Shown: positions 1-6,558, counted from the stretch's first letter. The stretch: DNA of 7,792 bases from VGBK01 sp964354255 (GCA_964354255.1 CAYGYX010000080.1:1-7792), one strand, 5' to 3'. Notes: generated from the sequence alone by a model not told the origin. Program-made: numbers and translations.

Positions 1-527
1 GCTCCAACACCACCGCCGTCTTCATCAACCAGATGCGCGAGAAGATCGGCGTCATGTTCGGCAACCCCGAGACCACTCCCGGCGGGCGGGCCCTCAAGTT
101 CTACGCCAGCGCCCGCCTCGACATCCGCCGCATCGAGTCCATCAAGGAGGGCAACGACGTCATCGGCAACCGGGTGCGGGTCAAGGTGGTCAAGAACAAG
201 GTGGCCCCGCCCTTCCGCCAGGCCGAGTTCGACATCATGTTCGGCGGGGGCATCTCCCGGGAAGGCAGCCTGCTCGACGTCGCGGTCGACTACGACGTGG
301 TCCGCAAGAGCGGCGCCTGGTACACCTACGACGGCGACCAGCTGGGCCAGGGGCGCGAGAACGCCAAGCGCTTCCTGCGGGAGAACCCCGAAGTGGCGGT
401 GCAACTGCAGGCCCGGGTGCTGGCCGCGGTCGGCCTGGCCGCCGCCGACGGGGCTCCCAAGCGCCGGGTGTCCCGCTCATCTGCCGCCGCGGTCGAGGGT
501 GGGGCCGACGAGGCCCCGGCCGACTGA
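1..527 (+). CDS. recA: RecA recombinase, 3' part (5' end outside window)
   Basis: Homologous-recombination ATPase that coats single-stranded DNA, drives strand exchange and, as a filament, stimulates LexA self-cleavage. The reading frame is open from the window edge (first full codon at 3) to the TGA at 525-527, giving 174 residues, about the C-terminal half of a usual 340-350 residue RecA. The signature around the L2 DNA-binding loop is clear (FGNPETTPGGRALKFYAS), followed by RLDIRRIESIKEG, RVKVVKNKVAPPFRQAEFDI and GAWYTYDGDQLGQGRENA of the C-terminal domain. The last ~30 residues are low-complexity, Ala/Asp/Glu-rich, like the regulatory acidic tail of other RecAs. The Walker A motif, start codon and any SOS operator lie upstream of the window. 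The next gene is rny; recX, which often follows recA, is not present here. Confidence 0.98.
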   Translation, partial: SNTTAVFINQMREKIGVMFGNPETTPGGRALKFYASARLDIRRIESIKEGNDVIGNRVRVKVVKNKVAPPFRQAEFDIMFGGGISREGSLLDVAVDYDVVRKSGAWYTYDGDQLGQGRENAKRFLRENPEVAVQLQARVLAAVGLAAADGAPKRRVSRSSAAAVEGGADEAPAD

Positions 528-544
528 GGAGCCCGCCGGGTGTT

Positions 545-568
545 CCGGCCTTGCTCGGCGTTGGCCGG
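545..568 (+). terminator. possible weak recA terminator hairpin
   Basis: A perfect 6-bp inverted repeat (CCGGCC at 545-550, GGCCGG at 563-568, 12-nt loop) begins 17 nt after the recA stop. There is no T-tract behind it, so it is at best a U-less hairpin terminator or an mRNA 3'-end stabiliser. Short GC palindromes are common by chance in DNA of this composition. Confidence 0.25.
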
Positions 569-577
569 GCGGCGCGG

Positions 578-583
578 TACCAT
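578..583 (+). promoter_or_regulatory. possible -10 element of the rny operon promoter
   Basis: TACCAT fits the TAnnnT pattern of housekeeping actinobacterial -10 elements and is one of the few such hexamers in the recA-rny gap. No good -35 lies at 16-18 bp: TTGCTC at 551-556 is 21 bp away and TTGGCC at 561-566 only 11 bp away. If real, transcription would start near 590 and give a leader of about 180 nt before rny. Confidence 0.3.
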
Positions 584-589
584 GGGGTC

Positions 590-771
590 AACAACGCGCA
601 CGCGACTGGGCCGAGTCCCAGTACGGAACCGGACAGGTGTCAGAGTATGAAACGGGCCCGGAGACCCGAGGAGGCCGTCACTTAGGCGTTTGAGCGTGGC
701 CCTGCGTGGTTGTGTGCGCGTCGAGCCTGCGGGCTCGACGCTGTGTTCTCCGGGGTCGTTGAGGAGGGAAC
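590..771 (+). other. gene-free, structured leader region upstream of rny
   Basis: This is most of the 244-nt gap between recA and rny. I see no convincing protein gene: an open frame at 499-693 has low-complexity content and no ribosome binding site. It does hold nested dyads: ACTGGG/CCCAGT (605-610 with 617-622), GGGCC/GGCCC (654-658 with 698-702), and a strong 10-bp hairpin at 718-741 (listed separately). An 8-bp match, ACGCGCAC (594-601) with GTGCGCGT (714-721), would be mutually exclusive with that hairpin, but by rough estimate a match of this length is quite likely by chance in a region of this size. I could not match the region to a riboswitch family I know. It could be a regulatory 5' leader of the rny operon or simply a degraded recX remnant. 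Confidence 0.4.
718..741 (+). promoter_or_regulatory. 10-bp stem-loop in the rny leader
   Basis: GCGTCGAGCC (718-727) and GGCTCGACGC (732-741) pair perfectly over 10 bp with a TGCG tetraloop. The structure ends 19 nt before the rny ribosome binding site (GAGGAGG, 761-767). The sequence behind it is TGTGTTCTCC rather than a T-run, so a classical terminator is unlikely. An attenuator, RNA-stability element or protein/RNase site is possible. Confidence 0.55.
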
Positions 772-2304
772 ATGATTACCGCAGCGGTCGCGGGAGGGGC
801 CGCAGTAGCGGCCCTGCTGGTAGGCCTGCTGGCGGGACGGGCCTGGCAGCGGCGGCGGCACGGCCGGGCGGGGGTCACCGCCGAGGAGCTGGTGGGCGAG
901 GCTCGTCGGCGCGCCCAGGAGACTCTGTCCCGGGCCGATGAGCAGGCGCGGGCCAAGGCCCAGGCCTTCCGGGAGCGGGAGGAAGCCGCCCTGGAGCACC
1001 GCCGCTTGGAGATCGGGGTCCACGAGCAGCGCGTCGAACAGCGGGAGGCGACTCTCGAGCAGCGAGCCGCCAACCTGGCGCAACGCGAGACCATGCTGCT
1101 GCAGCGCGAGCGCGAGACGGGCGATGCCCGTCTCGCGGCCGACCGCCTGCGCGAGCAGGCGCGCAGTGAGCTGGAGCAGGTGGCCGGCTTCGATGCCAAG
1201 GCGGCCAAGGAGCAGCTGCTGCAGCGGGTGGAGGACGAGGGGCGGCGCGACGCCATGGTGCTCTTGCGCGACCTGGAGACCAAGGCCCGCGAGGAGGCCG
1301 ACCGGCGGGCCCGGCGGATCCTGACCTCGACCATCCAGCGGCTGGCCTCCGAGGTGGTGACCGAGACCACGGTGTCGGTGGTGCCCATCCCTTCCGACGA
1401 CATGAAGGGGCGCATCATCGGCCGGGACGGCCGCAACATCCGGGCCTTCGAGGCGGTCACCGGGGTGAACATCATCGTCGACGACACCCCCGAAGCCGTC
1501 GCCCTCTCTGCTTTCGACCCGGTGCGCCGCGAGGTGGCCCGGCTGGCGCTGGAGCGGCTCATCGCCGATGGGCGCATCCACCCGGCCTCCATCGAGGACG
1601 CCCACGAGAAGGCGCTGGCCGAGGTGGAGCAGAGCGTGCGGGACGCCGGCGAGTGGGCCATGCTCGAGGTGGGCATCAGCCGGCTGCACCCGGAGCTCAT
1701 CAACCTGCTCGGGCGCCTCAAGTACCGGCTCTCCTACGGCCAGAACGTCCTCAACCACCTGGTAGAGACGGCCAAGGTGGCCGGCATGCTCGCCGCCGAG
1801 GTAGGGGCCGATGCAGCCCAGGCGCGCCGGGCTGCCTTCCTGCACGACATCGGCAAGGCGGTGAGCCACGAGCTGGGCGGCTCGCACGCCCTGGTCGGAG
1901 CCGAGATCGCCCGGCGCTTCGGTGAGGATCCGGCGGTGGTGCACGCCATCGAGGCCCACCACAACGAGGTGGAGCCGCGCACCCTGACGGCGATCATCGT
2001 CCAGGCCTCCGACGGCATCTCGGCCGCCCGTCCCGGGGCCCGGCGCGAAGCGGTGGAGTCCTACGTGCACCGCCTGGAGCGCATCGAGGAGATCGCCGGC
2101 GCCTTCAAGGGCGTCGAGCGCGTCTATGCCATGCAGGCGGGGCGCGAGGTCCGGGTGGTGGTTGATCCCGGGGAGATAGACGACCTGGGGGCCGGCGATC
2201 TCGCCCGGCGCATCTCCCGCCGCCTGGAGGAGGATCTGCAGTACCCCGGCCAGATCCAGGTGACCGTCATCCGCGAACTGCGCGCCGTCGACTACGCCCG
2301 ATGA
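772..2304 (+). CDS. rny: Ribonuclease Y
   Basis: Membrane-anchored endoribonuclease that starts bulk mRNA decay in many Gram-positive bacteria by cutting single-stranded RNA. The 510 residues show the full family layout: an N-terminal membrane helix (about 2-22, followed by the basic GRAWQRRRHGR), a long charged coiled coil (about 35-190, rich in Glu, Arg, Gln and Ala), a KH RNA-binding domain with the GxxG loop GRDG at 217-220, and an HD phosphohydrolase domain with catalytic H358-D359 (HDIGKA) and metal-binding-type H396-H397 (AHHNEVEP). The C-terminal part (QAGREVRVVV, YPGQIQVTVIRE) is also typical. Length is close to the ~520 residues of Bacillus RNase Y. The ATG has a strong GAGGAGG site 4 nt upstream. 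It is the first gene of an operon; its TGA overlaps the miaB ATG by 4 nt (ATGA). Confidence 0.97.
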   Translation: MITAAVAGGAAVAALLVGLLAGRAWQRRRHGRAGVTAEELVGEARRRAQETLSRADEQARAKAQAFREREEAALEHRRLEIGVHEQRVEQREATLEQRAANLAQRETMLLQRERETGDARLAADRLREQARSELEQVAGFDAKAAKEQLLQRVEDEGRRDAMVLLRDLETKAREEADRRARRILTSTIQRLASEVVTETTVSVVPIPSDDMKGRIIGRDGRNIRAFEAVTGVNIIVDDTPEAVALSAFDPVRREVARLALERLIADGRIHPASIEDAHEKALAEVEQSVRDAGEWAMLEVGISRLHPELINLLGRLKYRLSYGQNVLNHLVETAKVAGMLAAEVGADAAQARRAAFLHDIGKAVSHELGGSHALVGAEIARRFGEDPAVVHAIEAHHNEVEPRTLTAIIVQASDGISAARPGARREAVESYVHRLERIEEIAGAFKGVERVYAMQAGREVRVVVDPGEIDDLGAGDLARRISRRLEEDLQYPGQIQVTVIRELRAVDYAR

Positions 2305-3683
2305 TCGTCCCAGTGGCCCTGCCGAGCGCGGGGGAGCGGCGGGCGCCCTCCCGGGCAGGGCGCCGCTACCTGGTGCGCACCTTCGGGTGCCAGATGAACG
2401 AGCACGACAGCGAGCGGGTGGCCGGCCTCTTCGAGGCCGACGGCATGGTGGCGGCGCAGAGCCTCGATGAGGCCGAGGTGGTGTTCGTCAACACCTGCTG
2501 TATCCGGGAGAACGCCGACAACCGCCTCTACGGCACGCTCGGCCACCTGAAGGCGGCCAAGGCGCGTCGCCCCGGCCTGCGCATCGTGGTGGGCGGCTGC
2601 CTGGCCCAGAAGGACCGCGATCTGGTGCGCCGGCGCGCCCCCTGGGTCGACGTGGTGTTCGGCACCCACAACCTGCCCCGGGTGCTCGACCTGCTCGACC
2701 ACGCCGAGGAGTGGGGTCCCGTCACCGAGATCCACGACGGCCCTCCCGCCGGCGAAGACGCCGTCTTCGACCTGCCCGCCCGGCGGGAGCTGGCCCACTC
2801 CGCCTGGGTGACCATCACCGTCGGGTGCAACAACGCTTGCACCTTCTGCATCGTCCCCATCGTGCGCGGCCCGGAGGTCAGCCGTCGTCCCGGCGAGATC
2901 ATCCAGCAGGTACAGGCCCTCGCCGCCGACGGGGTGGTCGAGGTCACCCTGCTCGGCCAGAACGTGAACTCCTACGGGCGCGACCTGGGGGTGGACGGCC
3001 GTCGCCGCCCGGTCTTCGCCGATCTGCTGCGGCGGGTGGGCGAGGTGCCCGGCATCCGCCGGGTGCGCTTCACCAGCCCCCACCCCAAGGACATGAGCGA
3101 GGACGTGGCCCGCGCCATGGCGGAGACGCCGGCGGTGTGCGAGCAGCTGCACCTGCCGCTCCAGAGCGGCAGCCCCCGCATCCTGCGGGCCATGCAGCGG
3201 GGCTACACCCCTCAGCGTTTCCTGTCGAGGCTGCGCATGGTGGAAGCGGCAGTGCCCGGCCTGGCCACCTCTACCGACGTGATCGTCGGCTTCCCGGGGG
3301 AGACCGAGGCCGACTTCGGGGCGACCCTCGCGGTGATGGAGGAGGCGCGCTTCGACGGTGCCTTCATGTTCGTGTACTCGCCCCGCCCCGGGACCCCGGC
3401 GGCGGGCCTCGCGGGGCGGGTGGACCCGGCCGAGGGGGCCGAGCGCTTCGCCCGGCTGGCCGCCCTGCAACAGCGCATCTCCCTGGAGAAGAACCGAGTG
3501 CTGGTGGGCCGGGAGGTTGAGGTGCTCACCGAGGGGCCGAGCCGCAAGGACCCGCAGGTGGCCACCGCCCGCACCCGCACCAACAAGGTGGTGCACTTCC
3601 CCGGCACTTACCCGCCTGGGCAGTTCCTGGCGGCGGTGGTGGAGCGGGCCGCTCCCAGCCACCTGATGGCGAGGCTCGCCTGA
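2301..3683 (+). CDS. miaB: tRNA-2-methylthio-N6-isopentenyladenosine synthase MiaB
   Basis: Radical-SAM methylthiotransferase that converts i6A37 in tRNAs reading UNN codons into ms2i6A37, using two [4Fe-4S] clusters. Domains in order: an N-terminal methylthiotransferase domain with cluster cysteines C30 (TFGCQMNEHDSER), C66 (NTCCIRE) and C100 (GGCLAQK); a radical-SAM core with CxxxCxxC at C176, C180, C183 (VGCNNACTFC), then LLGQNVNSYG, LPLQSGS and DVIVGFPGET; and a C-terminal TRAM RNA-binding domain from about 397. FGCQMNEHDSE and NVNSYG separate MiaB from the MtaB and RimO relatives. Length (460) is normal. The ATG overlaps the rny stop and has no Shine-Dalgarno, so translation is probably coupled. 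The first ~20 residues are a poorly conserved extension; a later start would cut into the first beta strand. The next gene, miaA, makes its substrate. Confidence 0.96.
   Translation: MIVPVALPSAGERRAPSRAGRRYLVRTFGCQMNEHDSERVAGLFEADGMVAAQSLDEAEVVFVNTCCIRENADNRLYGTLGHLKAAKARRPGLRIVVGGCLAQKDRDLVRRRAPWVDVVFGTHNLPRVLDLLDHAEEWGPVTEIHDGPPAGEDAVFDLPARRELAHSAWVTITVGCNNACTFCIVPIVRGPEVSRRPGEIIQQVQALAADGVVEVTLLGQNVNSYGRDLGVDGRRRPVFADLLRRVGEVPGIRRVRFTSPHPKDMSEDVARAMAETPAVCEQLHLPLQSGSPRILRAMQRGYTPQRFLSRLRMVEAAVPGLATSTDVIVGFPGETEADFGATLAVMEEARFDGAFMFVYSPRPGTPAAGLAGRVDPAEGAERFARLAALQQRISLEKNRVLVGREVEVLTEGPSRKDPQVATARTRTNKVVHFPGTYPPGQFLAAVVERAAPSHLMARLA
2342..2364 (+). repeat. 8-bp inverted repeat inside the 5' end of miaB
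   Basis: GGCGCCCT (2342-2349) and AGGGCGCC (2357-2364) pair perfectly around a 7-nt loop. The repeat covers codons 14-22 of miaB, the non-conserved stretch between the start codon and the first domain. It could form an mRNA hairpin just behind the rny/miaB junction; chance in GC-rich DNA is also possible. Confidence 0.4.
3671..3682 (+). promoter_or_regulatory. translation start region of miaA: GAGG and overlapping CTG
   Basis: GAGG (3671-3674) lies 5 nt before CTG (3680-3682), which overlaps the miaB stop TGA (3681-3683) as CTGA. This has the same geometry as the ATGA junction of rny/miaB and the GTGA junction of nrdR/dut. In the miaA frame there is no ATG, GTG or TTG between the stop codon ending near 3520 and the GTG at 3731. 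Confidence 0.55.
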
Positions 3684-4587
3684 GGCCGGTCGCCGCCCTG
3701 CTGGGGCCCACCGCCTCCGGCAAGAGCGAGGTGGCGCTGGCGCTGGCGGCGGCCGCCGGGGCCGAGATCGTCACGGTCGACTCGATGCAGGTGTACCGGG
3801 GCCTGGACATCGGCACGGCCAAGCCCACCCCGGAGCAGCGGGCGCGCGTACGCCATCACCTGATCGACCTGGCCGACCCCGCCGAGGCCTTCTCGGTGGC
3901 CTGCTTCCAGCGGGAGGGGCGCCGGGTGCTCGCCGACCTTGCCCAGCGGGGCGTCCCGGCCCTCATCGTCGGCGGCTCCGGTCTGCACTTCCGGGCGCTG
4001 GTGGATCCCCTGGAGTTCCCTCCGCACGACCCGGCGGTGCGCCGGGTGGTCGAGGCTCTCGCCCCCGGCGGGGCGGTGGCCGCCCTGCTGGCCGCCGACC
4101 CCGGGGCCGGGGAGCACCTGGACCTCGCCAACCCTCGCCGGGTGGCGCGAGCGCTGGAGGTCCATCGCCTCACCGGCCTGACTCCCACCAGCCGATCGGC
4201 CGGCGAGGCGGCGGCGGCGGTGCGGGAATACCGGCCGCTGTTCCCGGTGGTGGCCTTGGGCAGCGACCCGGGCGAGCGCCTTCCGGCGAGGGTGGAGGCC
4301 CGCCTCGACGCCATGCTGGCGGCCGGCCTGCTCGACGAGGTGCGCCGCCTGGCGCCCTGCCTCGGCCCCACCGCCGCCCAGGCGGTGGGCTACAAGGAGC
4401 TGCTGCCGGTGGTGCGGGGCGAGCTGTTGCTCGAGGAGGGACGGGCCCGGGCCGTGTCGGCCACTCGCGCCCTGGCCGGCCGGCAGCGCACCTTCTTCCG
4501 GCGTGATCCCCGCATCACCTGGCTCGAGTGGCATGATGACCCGGGGCAACGGGCGGAGGCCGCCCGGGCCGCCTGCGAGGAGGCGGG

Positions 4588-4600
<13 letters not shown>
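3680..4600 (+). CDS. miaA: tRNA dimethylallyltransferase MiaA (proposed CTG start)
   Basis: Transfers the dimethylallyl group of DMAPP to N6 of A37 in tRNAs that read UNN codons, giving i6A37, the substrate of MiaB. From CTG 3680 the product has 306 residues, the usual size: RPVAALLGPTASGKSEV with the P-loop GPTASGKS at 9-16, then DSMQVYRGLDIGTAKP (34-49), HHLIDL, the LIVGGSGLHFRAL segment, RRVARALEVHRLTG, the conserved QAVGYKEL and RQRTFFRRD near the C-terminus. The first standard start codon, GTG 3731, would remove the whole P-loop and give an inactive 289-residue protein, so I place the start at the CTG that overlaps the miaB stop. This start is inferred. An alternative is a sequence error hiding an ATG or GTG. 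The 3' end overlaps dapF by 13 nt. Confidence 0.93.
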
Positions 4601-5340
<740 letters not shown>

Positions 5341-5352
5341 GCCCGTCGGCCC

Positions 5353-5985
5353 TTACGGGATCCGCCGCAGCACCGCCACCACCCGGCCCAGCACCTGGAC
5401 CCCGTCGGTGAACACCATCGGCTGGTAGTCGGGGTTCTCGGGCAGCAGGGTGACCCGGCCCGAGGAGCGGCGCAGGCGCTTGATGGTCGCCTCCTCCCCG
5501 TCGATGAGGGCGGCGATGATGTCGCCGTCGTCGGCGTCGGCCTGGCGGCGCACCACCACCAGGTCGCCGTCGAAGATCCCCGCCCCGGTCATGGAGTTGC
5601 CGCGCACGTGCAGCAGGAAGACCGGGTCGTTGCCGACGATCTGGGTGGGCAGGGGGAGGATGTCCTCGATGTCCTCCTCGGCCAGGATGGGGGAGCCGGC
5701 GGCGATGCGCCCGAGCAAGGGGACGTCGCGGACCGGGGCGCGGCGCAGGTCGGGCTGGGCCCGGCCCGGATCGGTGACCTCGATGGCCCGGGGCTTGGAG
5801 GGGTCGCGGCGCAGGTAGCCGCCCTTGACCAGCGCCGACAGGTGGCTGTGGACGGTGGAGGGGGAGTTGAGCCCGACGGCCTCGCCGATCTCCCGCACCG
5901 AGGGTGGGTAGCCGCGCTCTTGCACGGTGCGCAAGATGAGCTCGAGGATCTGGCGCTGGCGGGCGCTGGGCTCGTTGTGGGCCAT
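5353..5985 (-). CDS. lexA: LexA, SOS response repressor
   Basis: Transcriptional repressor and self-cleaving serine peptidase that controls DNA-damage genes. The 210 residues contain an N-terminal winged helix-turn-helix (SARQRQILELI, GYPPSVREIGEAVGLNSPSTVHSHLSALVKGGYL, about 7-58). A short linker follows, then the peptidase domain with the cleavage bond A96-G97 (RIAAGSPI), nucleophile S131 (VRGNSMTGAGI) and general-base lysine K169 (EEATIKRL); the 38-residue Ser-Lys gap matches Bacillus LexA. The ATG at 5985 has GGGAGG (5998-5993) 7 nt upstream. It is transcribed from a promoter whose -35 overlaps a LexA operator, so it should repress itself. The RecA co-protease gene is at the left end of the window. 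It is divergent from a LysM gene, as lexA is in Bacillus (yneA) and Mycobacterium (chiZ). Confidence 0.98.
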   Translation of the reverse strand: MAHNEPSARQRQILELILRTVQERGYPPSVREIGEAVGLNSPSTVHSHLSALVKGGYLRRDPSKPRAIEVTDPGRAQPDLRRAPVRDVPLLGRIAAGSPILAEEDIEDILPLPTQIVGNDPVFLLHVRGNSMTGAGIFDGDLVVVRRQADADDGDIIAALIDGEEATIKRLRRSSGRVTLLPENPDYQPMVFTDGVQVLGRVVAVLRRIP

Positions 5986-6017
5986 CTTCTCGCCTCCCCG
6001 GGTGGCTCTGGTCGGTC

Positions 6018-6046
6018 ACCTTACCCGGTCTTTCGCCCAAAGGCAA
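6018..6046 (-). promoter_or_regulatory. lexA promoter
   Basis: On the - strand, TTGCCT (6046-6041) and TAAGGT (6023-6018) are separated by exactly 17 bp, a good housekeeping -35/-10 pair. Transcription would start near 6011, giving a ~26-nt leader that carries the GGGAGG ribosome binding site. The first LexA box (6044-6057) overlaps the -35. Confidence 0.65.
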
Positions 6047-6057
6047 ACATATGTTCG
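6044..6057. promoter_or_regulatory. LexA box 1
   Basis: CAAACATATGTTCG matches the Gram-positive SOS operator CGAAC-N4-GTTCG with one mismatch (A for G at 6045). It overlaps the -35 hexamer of the lexA promoter, which suggests that it serves lexA autoregulation. Having one imperfect half-site, it may be the weakest and earliest released of the three. Confidence 0.85.
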
Positions 6058-6059
6058 AC

Positions 6060-6088
6060 TTGACTAGCGAACAGATGTTCGATACGAT
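6060..6088 (+). promoter_or_regulatory. promoter of the divergent LysM gene
   Basis: TTGACT (6060-6065) and TACGAT (6083-6088) are spaced by 17 bp, close to the consensus for a housekeeping sigma factor. The predicted start near 6095 gives a leader of about 105 nt before the ATG at 6200. LexA box 2 fills the spacer almost exactly, so bound LexA should exclude RNA polymerase. Confidence 0.75.
6068..6081. promoter_or_regulatory. LexA box 2
   Basis: CGAACAGATGTTCG is a perfect match to CGAAC-N4-GTTCG. It lies inside the -35/-10 spacer of the LysM gene promoter, 24 bp centre to centre from box 1. Confidence 0.93.
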
Positions 6089-6099
6089 GCGATGGATGG

Positions 6100-6113
6100 C
6101 GAACGCACGTTCG
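6100..6113. promoter_or_regulatory. LexA box 3
   Basis: CGAACGCACGTTCG is a second perfect operator, 32 bp centre to centre from box 2, about three helical turns. It starts a few bases after the predicted transcription start of the LysM gene, so LexA there would act as a roadblock and tighten repression of that gene rather than of lexA. Confidence 0.93.
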
Positions 6114-6144
6114 TGTCACACCCTCAGCGTACGTTCTGAGTGTG

Positions 6145-6171
6145 CGGGCCGGTCTCTCAACAGCCGGCCCG
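6145..6171 (+). repeat. 8-bp stem-loop in the 5' leader of the LysM gene
   Basis: CGGGCCGG (6145-6152) and CCGGCCCG (6164-6171) pair perfectly around an 11-nt loop. The hairpin ends 14 nt before the AGGAGGG ribosome binding site (6186-6192). It may stabilise or attenuate the SOS-induced message. No T-run follows, so it is not a standard terminator. Confidence 0.5.
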
Positions 6172-6199
6172 GCGGGAAGCGAGCCAGGAGGGCGGCCCC

Positions 6200-6499
6200 A
6201 TGACGATCTCCGTCAAGAGCCCGGTTCGGGCGGCGGTTCTCCTCACCACGGTCGCAGTGGTGGTAGTCCTCCTGCTCGCCAACGCCTTCGCCGCCGAAGG
6301 CGGTGTGCCCGGTGACGGCCGGGGCGAGCGGGTGGAGCACCTGGTCGTCACCGGGGACACCCTCTGGGATATCGCCGTCGCCTACACCCCGGCCGGTGAG
6401 GATGTCCGTCACACGGTGGCCGACATCCGGCAGGCCAATGGCCTCGCGGGCAGCGTCATCTACCCGGGCCAGGTCCTGCAGGTCCCCGTCGGCGCCTGA
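6200..6499 (+). CDS. Membrane-anchored LysM protein, probable SOS cell-division inhibitor (YneA/ChiZ/DivS type)
   Basis: A 99-residue protein with a short basic N-terminus, one membrane helix (about 11-31, AAVLLTTVAVVVVLLLANAFA), a Gly-rich linker, and a single C-terminal LysM domain (about 46-97: HLVVTGDTLWDIAVAY ... VADIRQANGL ... VIYPGQVLQVPV). LysM binds peptidoglycan, so the domain probably lies outside the membrane. The ATG at 6200 has AGGAGGG 7 nt upstream; an in-frame GTG at 6140 lacks such a site and would add 20 unlikely residues before the helix. The same layout, size and position, divergent from lexA under LexA control, are known for Bacillus YneA and, with differences, mycobacterial Rv2719c/ChiZ and corynebacterial DivS, which delay division during DNA damage. 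This function is inferred from architecture, operators and synteny; sequence similarity outside LysM is untested. No hydrolase domain is visible. Confidence 0.85.
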   Translation: MTISVKSPVRAAVLLTTVAVVVVLLLANAFAAEGGVPGDGRGERVEHLVVTGDTLWDIAVAYTPAGEDVRHTVADIRQANGLAGSVIYPGQVLQVPVGA

Positions 6500-6500
6500 A

Positions 6501-6529
6501 GGGCCCGGCTCTGCGCCCGGGGCGGGCCC
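6501..6529 (+). terminator. possible hairpin terminator after the LysM gene
   Basis: GGGCCCG (6501-6507) and CGGGCCC (6523-6529) form a perfect 7-bp stem with a 15-nt loop, starting 1 nt after the LysM gene stop and ending before nrdR. It lacks a T-tract. It could insulate nrdR-dut from SOS-driven transcription or be only a stability hairpin. Confidence 0.4.
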
Positions 6530-6542
6530 AGCCACCGGCGGG

Positions 6543-6548
6543 TAACCT
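6543..6548 (+). promoter_or_regulatory. possible -10 element for a leaderless nrdR-dut message
   Basis: TAACCT fits TAnnnT and ends 10 nt before the nrdR ATG. The sequence in front of that ATG (CCTCCTGCTACCG) has no Shine-Dalgarno. Together these suggest transcription starting at or just before the start codon, as in leaderless actinobacterial mRNAs. No clear -35 is visible. Confidence 0.35.
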
Positions 6549-6558
6549 CCTGCTACCG

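Noticed and set aside
499..693. 64-codon open frame in the recA-rny gap
   Set aside because: It begins inside recA, lacks a ribosome binding site, and has low-complexity content, although it covers most of the gap. I could not match it to RecX.
718..741. Classical rho-independent terminator before rny
   Set aside because: The stem is strong but no T-run follows, and it sits just upstream of the rny ribosome binding site, so I listed it as a leader structure instead.
682..2070. Long open frames on the - strand opposite rny (462 and 347 codons)
   Set aside because: They lie antisense to a complete RNase Y with all catalytic motifs. Their products are His/Gly/Leu- or Arg/Ser-rich with no recognisable domain. 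High GC makes such shadow frames common.
2292..3662. 456-codon open frame on the - strand opposite miaB
   Set aside because: It mirrors the codon bias of miaB and is His/Gly/Ala-rich with no motif or ribosome binding site.
6140..6499. Longer LysM protein from GTG 6140
   Set aside because: There is no Shine-Dalgarno before it and the extra 20 residues are unlike a membrane-protein N-terminus; ATG 6200 has a strong site at good spacing.
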